64,000 nucleotides of DNA from Rapana venosa (Eukaryota > Mollusca > Gastropoda > Neogastropoda > Muricidae): NCBI GenBank assembly GCA_028751875.1, contig CM054141.1:72544654-72608653 (forward strand). The letters are read 5' to 3'. The notes beneath the pieces were generated by a model. That model was not told the origin of the DNA. It ran no database searches and saw only the letters and a program-made list of their open reading frames with translations. Numbering within the stretch: position 1 is the first letter of the stretch; every line of letters starts with the position of its first letter. The position numbers were made by a program, and so were the translations under genes. Positions 12,701 to 22,000 of this stretch are shown piece after piece.

Positions 12701-14155
12701 AAAGTTTCTGTCTGTGTGAGGGTTAGTTTCAAATTGCAGTGATGTGACAGAACAATAGGCTGCTGCAGTAGGTGAGGTAAATCACCATCTGTTAGCTCAA
12801 TGTTAGCCTCCTCCTTCAGCCAAAAGCAGGGGGAGAAATGAAGCCAGAAGCTGGAATACATTTTCTTTTTCTTCTTCTTCTTTGAACACTCATACAACAA
12901 CAATTGTTGTCTGTCATATGAGGGAAAATGTGTTGCGCTGCAGTTAAGCGCCTGACAGGTCAGGCCCAGCACATCCTACTTCTGCATGGGAGGGAATTGT
13001 TATCTTTTACGCCTTTCTGGGGAAAAAAGGCAGAAGAATGGACCAGGAGGGCAGAAAATAGACTAGAAGGAGGTGACAAGAAAACAAACAAGGCAGAAAG
13101 AAAAAGAGGAATAGAAAAAACATAGAGGAATAGAAAAGAGGGAATTCCTTGCTCAGAATTTCCAGAAGGTGGGGATGCTATTTATACTGACAGTCCCCTG
13201 GCATTCCTGTGGAAGAAGAGCTTGAATATGAACCTTACTTGCTGTTTATAAAGAAACTTAGCAATAATTCTTTTTTTAAACCTCCAACCTTTGATGGGCT
13301 GTATGCTTTGTTTTAATTTCATGCAGTGGTTAAAAGGTTGTTGACAGATTCCACAGCAAATGGCAGTGCTGTTTCATCTTTAGGAGCTTACCAGACTGTC
13401 GTCTTCTAGCAGTATTATCACCACAGAGAATTCCCTCAGAATATCCCCGAAGCAGCTCTGCAATGAGTGGGAAAGAGCTGCTTTTCTGACCACTTTACTA
13501 CCTATTAAATGATTAGATAATAGTTTATTCAGAACAATATTCATGTATGTACAGTGTTGATTCTAGGGTGCGTCCTTGCAGGATTCCCGCATTTTGTTCA
13601 AAATTGCCGCAAAACGATGTGGGCAGTGCGCCCTAACGGACGCAAAAAAAATCCTGGACAGCGCATTTTTTAACAAACAGTGCCATCGCAACCGCCGTTT
13701 GTATAATCTCTAAAATTAAGCACTGAAGTTCTTCGTTGATGCTCCTGATTGGCTAAGCGCCTCACTTTTCACCAATCACAGAAACTGTAGTTCATTCTTG
13801 TCAGTTCCTGGGTGGTCGTTATGTTGGTAGGCTACCCCAGGGTGGCAAGATTTTCTGATTCGCACCTACTAAAGCAGGCTCGCCCTGCTCTATTTTCCTC
13901 TTCGCCTACGTCATGTTCCAAGAAGCCCTGTACTCCAGAAACATGTGACATGATTGGAACAGAGATCGTTGAGGAGATAGCAGACGCTGTGAATGTATAT
14001 GTTCTTGTTTTTCTGTGACTCAGTATGGCAGATTTCTTTTTCAGTTGTTTGTTTTTAAAGAAGCAGTTTGTTTCCACATTGCCATAAAATGTCTTGAATT
14101 TCATGGTCCTTAACTACTACTCAGATTTTTATATGGAATGGTGCATGTGTACTGA
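6675..14155 (+). CDS. EMC6: ER membrane protein complex subunit 6
   Basis: Five exons (6675-6717, 10633-10796, 11389-11481, 11931-11950, 14125-14155) join with consistent phases into 116 codons plus TGA; vertebrate EMC6 is 110 aa. EMC6 is a small integral membrane subunit of the ER membrane protein complex, which inserts and helps fold multi-pass and tail-anchored membrane proteins. Family hallmarks seen: [19 protein letters not shown] (about residues 32-50), a first hydrophobic segment (about 45-69), [10 protein letters not shown] (74-83), a second hydrophobic stretch (about 88-113) and the conserved C-terminus FLYGMVHVY. The N-terminal 30 residues are basic and poorly conserved, as is usual. 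Introns 3 and 4 have U12-type splice signals. Intron 1 (3.9 kb) holds a LINE nested in an older repeat. Identification is secure. The first exon rests on phase, position and Kozak context rather than strong conservation. Confidence 0.93.
7285..7470 (-). repeat. Dispersed repeat family A, inverted copy
   Basis: Reverse orientation of the family at 41862-42062: an ATAATGGAATAAG block, TCAGTCCCCGTGTGTATG, then TTGTCATCCGTTCC. It lies in EMC6 intron 1. A diverged continuation reaches about 7700. Confidence 0.75.
7915..8083 (+). repeat. Repeat family B, left half (split by LINE)
   Basis: Contains a B-box-like GGTTCAAATC, CAAGCTCCTACCCAGAG and AGCTTCATCCACTTT, matching 54935-55085 where the same repeat is uninterrupted. 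The right half resumes at 9994. The family looks tRNA-derived at this end. Confidence 0.75.
8084..9993 (+). mobile_element. 5'-truncated non-LTR retrotransposon (LINE), jockey/CR1-like
   Basis: A LINE 3' part inserted in repeat B inside EMC6 intron 1. It carries a reverse-transcriptase remnant (about 8095-9560), a 3' region with TG microsatellites (9571-9840), and a 3' end of ATGATTAAAGTG followed by TTGAC-type short repeats (about 9971-9993). The uninterrupted repeat-B copy at 55.08 kb defines both edges. No clear target-site duplication was seen. Confidence 0.85.
8095..9560 (+). pseudogene. LINE reverse transcriptase remnant
   Basis: RT motifs in order: [21 protein letters not shown] (fingers), [43 protein letters not shown] and [10 protein letters not shown], then the thumb region [15 protein letters not shown] in another frame. 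The main open frame 8505-9167 shifts frame near 9110, and the thumb frame ends at a stop at about 9524. Upstream, 8095-8500 has several stops. Endonuclease and ORF1 are absent. No longer functional. Assignment to the jockey/CR1 group is from motif style only. Confidence 0.85.
9994..10400 (+). repeat. Repeat family B, right half
   Basis: Matches 55100-55745: CCTGACGAACACTGCAGGTG, then ACTGAACACCACCAAAGTGA, TGATATTGATGGGCTC and GGGAACAGCAGGACAG. Ends just before EMC6 exon 2. Confidence 0.75.
10633..10796 (+). CDS. EMC6: EMC6 exon 2 (residues 15-69)
   Basis: Acceptor TTTGAACAG|CT, donor TCT|GTAAGT (both U2-type). Encodes the conserved [11 protein letters not shown] block and the first transmembrane stretch [19 protein letters not shown]. 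Confidence 0.95.
11335..11365 (+). repeat. (ATGTC)n pentamer array
   Basis: Six tandem copies of a five-base unit, about 25 bp before EMC6 exon 3. Confidence 0.9.
11389..11481 (+). CDS. EMC6: EMC6 exon 3 (residues 70-100)
   Basis: Phase 0 at both ends. Encodes [15 protein letters not shown] and the start of the second hydrophobic segment, INGLFGGLF. Its donor reads GTATCCTTT, the U12-type consensus. Confidence 0.95.
11482..11930 (+). other. EMC6 intron 3, U12-type (minor spliceosome)
   Basis: The 5' site is GTATCCTTT, an exact match to the U12 consensus. The branch site is CCCTTGACTT at 11911-11920, with the branch A (11917) 13 nt from the AG, inside the tight window typical of U12 introns. 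Ends in AG. Confidence 0.8.
11931..11950 (+). CDS. EMC6: EMC6 exon 4, 20-nt microexon (residues 101-106)
   Basis: Encodes TYILFW plus the first two bases of Thr107, and is flanked by U12-type introns on both sides. It is needed to restore the conserved [19 protein letters not shown] tail. Reading through its donor instead gives an unrelated C-terminus. Confidence 0.93.
12925..13220 (+). repeat. Dispersed repeat family C
   Basis: Close copy of 56515-56830: GTGTTGCGCTGC near the start, TCAGGCCCAGCACATC, a purine-rich middle, GAAAAGAGGGAATTCCT, then GATGCTATTTATA. In EMC6 intron 4. Confidence 0.8.
13555..13990 (+). repeat. Probable dispersed element D
   Basis: Starts GTTGATTCTAGGGTGCG and shares its opening (GTTGATTCTAGG, then CTCCTGCATTTT-like, then a GCGC-rich part) with 16024-16190. 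It carries short inverted GTGCGTCC/GGACGC pairs. Boundaries unknown. A 68-codon open frame at 13812-14018 has no recognised family and no splice support. Confidence 0.4.
14125..14155 (+). CDS. EMC6: EMC6 exon 5 (residues 107-116) and stop
   Basis: One base completes Thr107, then FLYGMVHVY and TGA at 14153-14155, the family's invariant C-terminus. Confidence 0.95.
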
Positions 14156-14226
14156 CAAAGGAACAGATTGCTGTACACACAGTTCTTTTTTATCATTGTG
14201 GATGTATAGATTTTTTTGTACTGTGC

Positions 14227-14232
14227 AATAAA
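14227..14232 (+). terminator. EMC6 poly(A) signal AATAAA
   Basis: First AATAAA after the stop, 72 nt downstream, giving a very short 3' UTR. Confidence 0.75.
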
Positions 14233-14818
14233 ATTTCTGGAAAAGCCATTTAGATGTTGACTTTTTACATTTTTGTTTTGGTTTGTTTTTGTAAACTGTT
14301 TTTTGTGTGATCATTCCACTGATGACTAACGCAAACATTTAACTTAAAAAAAATCTGTATGTTAGACTCAGTGAACCTAGTGACTTAACTAGTCAGAAAA
14401 CAAGATAAAGCTGGTGGTAGCGAGTGGAGTGTTGGACACTTTCCTGCTCTGAATCAACAATAATGGGTGCAGCAAGCAGAGGCTGGAGTCAACTCTGGCA
14501 ACACAAAGTCGTCATGAAGCATGGGTGTGCAGGCCCAGCTCTACTGTCTTGCCTGCAAGGTCTCTGATGTCGCATGGTGTGGAAAACAGCTCTGTTGAAC
14601 AGTTCTGATAGTATCAGTTACCAAATGAAGCATAGTCATTCAATGTTAGTAGTTTACAGTAAAATCCTTTGTGTCATTCGTAAAATGAATACCAAAACAC
14701 CACCAACATATGCATTCAGAATTCAGTGCACGTAGTCTAGAGTGAAATCTTTTGTGTTGTACATAAAATAGATAAATAATACAACAACATCACACGGTTG
14801 TCAAAATGTACAATACAG

Positions 14819-14824
14819 TTTATT
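14819..14824 (-). terminator. TTC29 poly(A) signal AATAAA (minus strand)
   Basis: Reads AATAAA on the minus strand, about 1.06 kb past the TTC29 stop. Defines a probable 3' UTR of about 14800-15882. Convergent with the EMC6 signal. Confidence 0.6.
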
Positions 14825-15882
14825 CGGCCAGCTTTCTTGACAAATAACAACACAGATAGAACCATCAATGCAAAACATGCATGAAAGAATGTTTCAAAGG
14901 CAAAAAAAGGTTGGACAAGACACCTAAGTGAGTAAAGTTGTACTGTTCAGCAGTCTACACTGGATAGCAATGAAGGGCAGACAAGAGCAAACTGGAAGGC
15001 TGGTGTCAGTCAATCTGGTGGTTCCATCTTACCTGGTGTTCCGAATGTCTGGCACATGGGTTTGATTCTGATAACTAGCCAGCAGCCACTGCTGATGACA
15101 GGAGCGAGGTCACATCCAGTCAATGCCTGCCTACACACAGCTATACTGCCTGTGGTGAGACTTGTGTTAGGAATGCTGTAGGCAGGATCACCTAGTTTTA
15201 CTTTCACATAGAATGTTCATACTTATACTGTCTCAAAGTTAAAATCTAGAAATGACATATCATTGAGGAATAGCAATTCTTACCCAAGATTTGCTGATGT
15301 ATCACAGTTGCTTTGCACACCATTAAAATCCAGACTCTCGCGAATAAGTCCCACAGAAATAGGGCTGTAAGATAAAGTTGAAAATCTGAATGGCTAGAAT
15401 GACCTGATTTGCTAAAGACCAGGAAATGGTAAAAGGTTTACATATCAAAGAAGAGGGTTATACATGAACCTTCAGATGAAAACATGGGCATACTGTCTCA
15501 CCACAAAAAGCCAGAACTCAAAATGTAGCTTGGTGTCTTGCAGCTCAGCAGATTACAAAACAAGTGTCCTTCGCAACAGGACCAAACCAGGTTAACAATT
15601 AGGGTAAAGAGTAAAGCTTTTGCTTTGGAAAAACAGCACTGTATAGTCAATTCACAGAATCACTAGCCAAATAGACTACCTCAACAGTCTGCATCTTTCA
15701 TGAAACGCGATAGTCTTGCACTTGTAATCCTCAAAACTCAACCCTTTCTCTATACTTCCCAATAATGCAAAATATCACATGGGGGTGGTGGAGGACTTGA
15801 AGGGGCTGGGAATTCTGGCATCTTGAGATATCCAGTCAATGACGCATCCATGCCACGTCTTTGAGCTTAAGCTGCTGCAGAC

Positions 15883-16001
15883 CTATTCATTGCCAGGGTT
15901 CTGCGCGGGTTCCTCAGCGGCCGGCTCTGCAGGGGCTTGCTCTGCTGCTGGGGGCTCCTCCTTCACCACCTGGGGGGGCTCTGCTTGCATGGACCTCCGC
16001 A
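15883..16001 (-). CDS. TTC29: TTC29 exon 9 (residues 461-499) and stop
   Basis: Acceptor GGGTTTTCAG|TG. The two first bases join the A left by exon 8 to make Met461. Encodes RRSMQAEPPQVVKEE and an Ala/Pro/Glu-rich tail ending NPGNE, TAG at 15885-15883. Low complexity, so the phase match and acceptor carry the call. Confidence 0.85.
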
Positions 16002-19000
16002 CTGAAAACCCATTCCAAAAACGTGTTGATTCTAGGCTGCAGGACTCCTGCATTTTTTATTGACTGGATGAAAACCATTGCTAGCAATGCTGCTTATCAG
16101 GCACAAAACAGAAATGAAAAAGGCCACATCTGCAAAAGGGGCGCACTGCCATAGCCGCTGTGTGTATAACTTGTTGCACATGCTCCTCTGCACAAGGGGT
16201 GTGCTGTCACAGCTGAAGTGTGTGAAACTTGTTGAGGACCATCTCTGTCATTTTCTGACATGGATTGTTCTCTTCCCTGTTTTTTTCGTTTTTTTCTCTT
16301 CTTCTTCCCTTTGTTTTTGTCCTCTTCATAAAATAATAATGATAAATACTGCACCCCCCCCCCCCCTCCTCTTTCTCTCTTAAATAAGATCATTCATTCA
16401 TGCATTCATTCATCCTTTCTCCCTCTCTCTCCCTCTCTCTCCTTCAGATGAGACTATAAACTGAGGCCCCGTGTGCAAATGCACGCAGAACATCTTGCGC
16501 GCACGTTAAATCCTGTTCTGCTTTTCGTAAGAGCAGGCCATTGTGTGCCGGTGGGAACAGATGACAAAATTTACAAAACCGCATACACACGGGGACTGGA
16601 TGTAAAAAAGCACATAAGTGCTTATTCCATTATCCTCGATATAAAAGAATAAAAACTAAATCTCTCTGCTGGTGCCTGAAGAATAAACTTTGTTCATTGA
16701 TATCTATCCTGTGCATACAACTATCTCTATTCTGTTTGTTTATGCATGTTTACATTTTACCTAATTCTTTAGACATTACATCATTGTTTAACCTTTACCG
16801 GATCTCGCTTTTGACTACACGTGCAGGATGGCGCGGGTCTTTCACGACCCATACTCATTAAAGAGCCTTTTCAGTGCATATTATTCCTAAAAGGATGGCG
16901 CGGGTCTTCCACGACCCAGTGGTTGTTATTTCCGCGATGCCAGTAGGCCGAGGCAGTTGCTGCTAGACTAGCACCATCCAACAATGGCAGCAGCCTCCGT
17001 GCATGTTAAAGATCCCATGGCAGTAGAAAGTCGAAAAGAGAAGGGAATGTCCTGGCTGCTATGGTCAAAATTGGTAGGTCCCTGTTCCCTAATCCCATTC
17101 CCCAAACTTGGTACCCAACGAAATCGGAGTGAAGTTGACTGTGCTCTTCGAGTACAGTGTGGGAAACCAGTTCCTGGTAAACAGGCTCACACATACCCAG
17201 CCATGCTGGAACGCCACAAAAAAACAAAAAACAAAAAAAGCAAATGGTGCTCAGTACAATGCATTGTGCAGGTGATGTGGACGAAGGTGCCTCGAAGCTT
17301 ATGCTGTCTCCTGAATTTCTGGCAGATTGGCGACGCACCCAGTGCACACTCTGACTGTATGCTCTGGGCAGATGAACTCTGCACATGAGGCACATCTCTA
17401 CTGGGTTTTTCTGTCTTTTTTCCATGGGCAGAACAAGCATCGTTTTCGCTCAGGGGTGCCACTCTCATTGTTGTTGCATTTGCGCCCTTTTGATGTTGAC
17501 TGCTGTGGCTGCTGTGGCTTGTTTTTTCTGGGCTTTTTGGCCTTTGGTGCCTGCTGCTCATCACTGGCCTGCTCAATGTTGGCAATCACCTTGTGGGCAG
17601 TCTGGGCAAGGTGCCTTGGAAGTGCCACTCGGGAGACACGTCTCTTGATTTGTGCTACAATCATTTCCTCAGCGATGCTGCGGATGAAAGTAGCACGCGT
17701 ATCCCCACCTGCCAGCCGATGGTCTGGGAAGTTGATGGCCCAGATGCGACGTGCAGCAATGGTCGCCAGATCCATGATGTTGCTGAACATGACCATGGGC
17801 CACCGCTTTGTCTTGCGTTTTATTGTGAACGCATGGGCCATTTTGTCCAGGGTGTCCACTGCCCCTTTTGTGGAATTATAAAACAGGATGATCTCTGGTT
17901 TCTTTTTTGCAGAACCTTCGTTCACAACACCATTGTTATGCATTGTGCTGAGTACCACTGTGCTCTTCCTCCTTTTGCTCTGGTAATTCACCAGAGTGAC
18001 AACACTGCTGTAGCTGAATTCAGATCCATGCAGGGGAAGCTTCTTGGGATCTTTGAATGAGGTGGGAAGAAATCTCTTGTTTGATCTCACTGTCCCTACC
18101 ATGGTCAAGCCTTTTTGCAGGAGTGTTTGAGCCAGTGTGAGGTCGGTGAAGTAATTGTCACACGTGACGTTCCTTCCACTCTTGCAAAAAGGTTCTGCCA
18201 GCTGGAGAGCAACATTGCGGCCAAGATTGACCTGCCTGTCCTGACCAGCTGGCCGACCAAGGTAGGGAATGCCAAACAAAGGGTAGTTATCTTCAGCATC
18301 AGCTACCCAAAATACTTTGATACCGTAGCGGTCAGGCTTGGACGGCAAATACTGCAGAAAAACTGCATCGCCCCCTGAAAGGAACCAACTGCTCATCAAT
18401 CGTGAGCAGTGGACCTGGGATATAATGCTTGAGAAGATTTCCCATGAAATCATCCCAAATTTCCCTAAAGGGGGCGAATGCATCTCGTTGCCGTCTGGCA
18501 TTGCGTGTTTCTTTTTTGTCGAAGCGCATGTATGTCAGAAGCGTTTGAAAACGCTTCCGGCTCATACATGCCCTTGCAACACCCCAACCATACACTGTAT
18601 CCCACACTTCTACTGTGGATGCAAGGTTTTGCTTTTTGGATCCAAGGAAGAGGAGCAGACCAAGTAAACCTTCCATCTCGACTTCGTCGGTTTCAACCCA
18701 AGCCTCTTGAAGTACCCTGCGCCCTTCGGTGAAGTCTTGAAAAGTGGTCCGCCCGGCTGAAGAAACATTCCTACTGGGTCTTCCACGACCCGCACCATCC
18801 TTTTAGGAATAAGCAGCGTTCCTCCTCTTTAAAATGTGTGGGTCTTCCACGACCCGCACAATCCTGTGTGTGTAGTTAAAATGTTGCGTCAAATAACAAT
18901 AATTCTATTTCACGCACATCAATGAAATTTTACTTGCCGAAAGTTTTTTAGGTTCTTGACAAAGTCATGAATTTTCGTGAAGATAGCTCAAATAGTTTAA

Positions 19001-22000
19001 GAGATATAAGACTTTTTATGTGCCTCTGGGTCGTGGGCGACCCAGGAAGTCCGGTAAAGGTTAATTGAATGTTTGGTTGATTGATTTACTTTTTGGACTG
19101 AGGGCTGGATGAAAAAGCCACCATTGTGCTTATTCTTTTCCCTCAATAAAAATGTTCATTCATTCATTCATTGGTCGAGCACTCCATGTCTGACCAGTCA
19201 CCACTTCTCTTTGACCTCTCTTGTTTTTCGCTTAGAAAGCAGGATGGCAGGCAGCTTTAAACTTTGGATATCTGTGTGATTGTGAAAAGTATGAGTGAAA
19301 GAGAACATCAGTGGCGGAAATAGAGCACCTGATTTTTAGGTCTGGATACTGCATACACTTTTCACTGTCACTGCTTTGTGAAGAAAAAGTGCTTGCTTTG
19401 TTCTCGGGCCAGTTTGATGTGAAACAACACTCTGGCAGTTTTTGATCAGCATCAACAGTGACACCAGAAGATCAACAGAAATGGAGATTAGGAGCATGCT
19501 GCACAGAAGATAATAATAATAATAAATGGAATTTCTATAGCACTATGTCTTGCAAAAACAAATCAAAGCGCTTGCATTCATCCTACTCTCACACATGCAA
19601 CAAGTTACAATTAACAGTTTTTACAAATTGAAATGTAAACACACACACACACGCACCACACACACACACGCGCGCACACACCCACACGCGCACACACACA
19701 CATATACACACAGAGGCTGTGTACTTTGGCAAGGTGGTGGGGGTTTCCGCTATTGAGGGTGAGGACAGAAATGAGATGAAACAAGAGGGAAAGTCTTAGA
19801 GAAGAGACGAGATCATGCAGAAGTGAATGTGAACATGGAACAAAGCAAGTTGAGCACAGCAGCTGGGCAACCTTTCCACAAGAAATGATCAGACTGCTGC
19901 CTGCTGCTGGGTGGGTTGGCTAGGTTCAGGGTGGGGGAGGGGGGTGGGGATGTTCCATTTTTTCATCTTGGGGGCCCCCTTTTCTGAATTCTACAAACAG
20001 AACAGATGAAAGGATGACCAATTTATGATTGGAATAATCTTTCTAACAGAACACACATTCATCATTTCATGTTCATTACATCTGGCAGTCTTCTTGAGTA
20101 TGACCTTTTCCAGTTTAGTTGTAAAGGCCAGGAGGTACACTAGTGTTGGTCACCACAGTTAGGGCTGACAGTTACATCTGCCCTTAGTGTAGAAAATAAA
20201 TACTGCCTGAGATTTGGGTCTTTAAAAATGTTATTTCTGTCATCTGCTCAACTGATCTGCTATGACCACTGTCCTATGTGACTGGCCTGGTCAGGCAATA
20301 CTGTATTTCTTATTGGACCTGACTAATACTGTATTTCTTATTGGACCTGACTAATACTGTATTTCTTATTGGACCTGACTAATACTGTATTTCTTATTGG
20401 ACTTTATTTCTTATTGGACCTGACTAATACTGTATTTCTTGTTGGACCTGACGAATACTGTATTCTTATTGGACCTGACGAATACTGTATTTCTATTGGA
20501 CCTGACAAATACTGTATTTCTTATTGGACCTCATTAATACTGTATTTCTATTGGACTTTATTTCTTATTGGACCTGACTAATACTGTATTTCTTATTGGA
20601 CCTCATTAATACTGTATTTCTTATTGGACTTTATTTCTTATTGGACCTGACTAATACTGTATTTCTTATTGGACCTGACTAATACTGTATTTCTTATTGG
20701 ACCTGACTAATACTGTATTTCTTATTGGACTTTATTTCTTATTGGACCTGACTAATACTGTATTTCTTATTGGACCTGACTAATACTGTATTTCTTATTG
20801 GACCTGACTAATACTGTATTTCTTATTGGACTTTATTTCTTATTGGACCTGACTAATACTGTATTTCTTATTGGACATGACTAATACTGTATTTCTTATT
20901 GGACCTGACTAATACTGTATTTCTTATTGGACCTGACTAATACTGTATTTCTTATTGGACATGACTAATACTATATTTCTTATTGGACCTGACTAATACT
21001 GTATTTCGTATTGGACTTTATTTCTTATTGGACCTGACCCATTGTTGCGGAGTTATGCCCCTTACTTCTTTCTTCCCGGGACTCCAGGATGCTGGCGCGG
21101 ATGCTCTTCCAGTCGATGGTGCGCTCCAGGTAGTCCCTGGAGTGAGCCCCCTCCACCACGATGTGGGAGAAGAGGCCCCATCATGGCGTGGGCCTGGGCA
21201 TCTGACTGCACGCGTTCACCTGGATGGCCTCGCTCTCCCCATTGCACAGAAATGTTGTAGCCGGTTGAAGTACTCCCGCCTCTTTGTAGTTGCCCTGAAA
21301 AGTGGTCCGCCCGGCTGAAGAAACATTCCTACTGGGTCTTCCACGACCCGCACCATCCTTTTAGGAATAAGCAGCGTTCCTCCTCTTTAAAATGTGTGGG
21401 TCTTCCACGACCCGCACAATCCTGTGTGTGTAGTTAAAATGTTGCGTCAAATAACAATAATTCTATTTCACGCACATCAATGAAATTTTACTTGCCGAAA
21501 GTTTTTTAGGTTCTTGACAAAGTCATGAATTTTCGTGAAGATAGCTCAAATAGTTTAAGAGATATAAGACTTTTTATGTGCCTCTGGGTCGTGGGCGACC
21601 CAGGAAGTCCGGTAAAGGTTAATTGAATGTTTGGTTGATTGATTTACTTTTTGGACTGAGGGCTGGATGAAAAAGCCACCATTGTGCTTATTCTTTTCCC
21701 TCAATAAAAATGTTCATTCATTCATTCATTGGTCGAGCACTCCATGTCTGACCAGTCACCACTTCTCTTTGACCTCTCTTGTTTTTCGCTTAGAAAGCAG
21801 GATGGCAGGCAGCTTTAAACTTTGGATATCTGTGTGATTGTGAAAAGTATGAGTGAAAGAGAACATCAGTGGCGGAAATAGAGCACCTGATTTTTAGGTC
21901 TGGATACTGCATACACTTTTCACTGTCACTGCTTTGTGAAGAAAAAGTGCCTTGCTTTGTTCTCGGGCCAGTTTGATGTGAAACAACACTCTGGCAGTTT

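Larger units (their letters stand above)
11951..14124 (+). other. EMC6 intron 4, U12-type (minor spliceosome)
   Basis: The 5' site is GTATCCTTT. The branch site TCCTTAACT (14107-14115) matches the U12 consensus and lies 11-12 nt before the AG. Contains repeats at 12925-13220 and 13555-13990. Confidence 0.85.
18738..21295. repeat. Tandem duplication, unit 1 (2558 bp)
   Basis: Runs from the piggyBac right part through a microsatellite and a 28-bp minisatellite to a damaged TTC29 exon 8. Nearly identical to unit 2 (21296-23860). The junction shares TGAAAAG with the left boundary at 18738-18744. Confidence 0.92.

Noticed and set aside
13812..14104. Small ORFs in EMC6 intron 4 as exons
   Set aside because: No splice partners or family motif; the segment looks like dispersed element D.
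17593..18060. Plus-strand ORFs across 17.3-18.7 kb
   Set aside because: They are shadows of the minus-strand piggyBac transposase.
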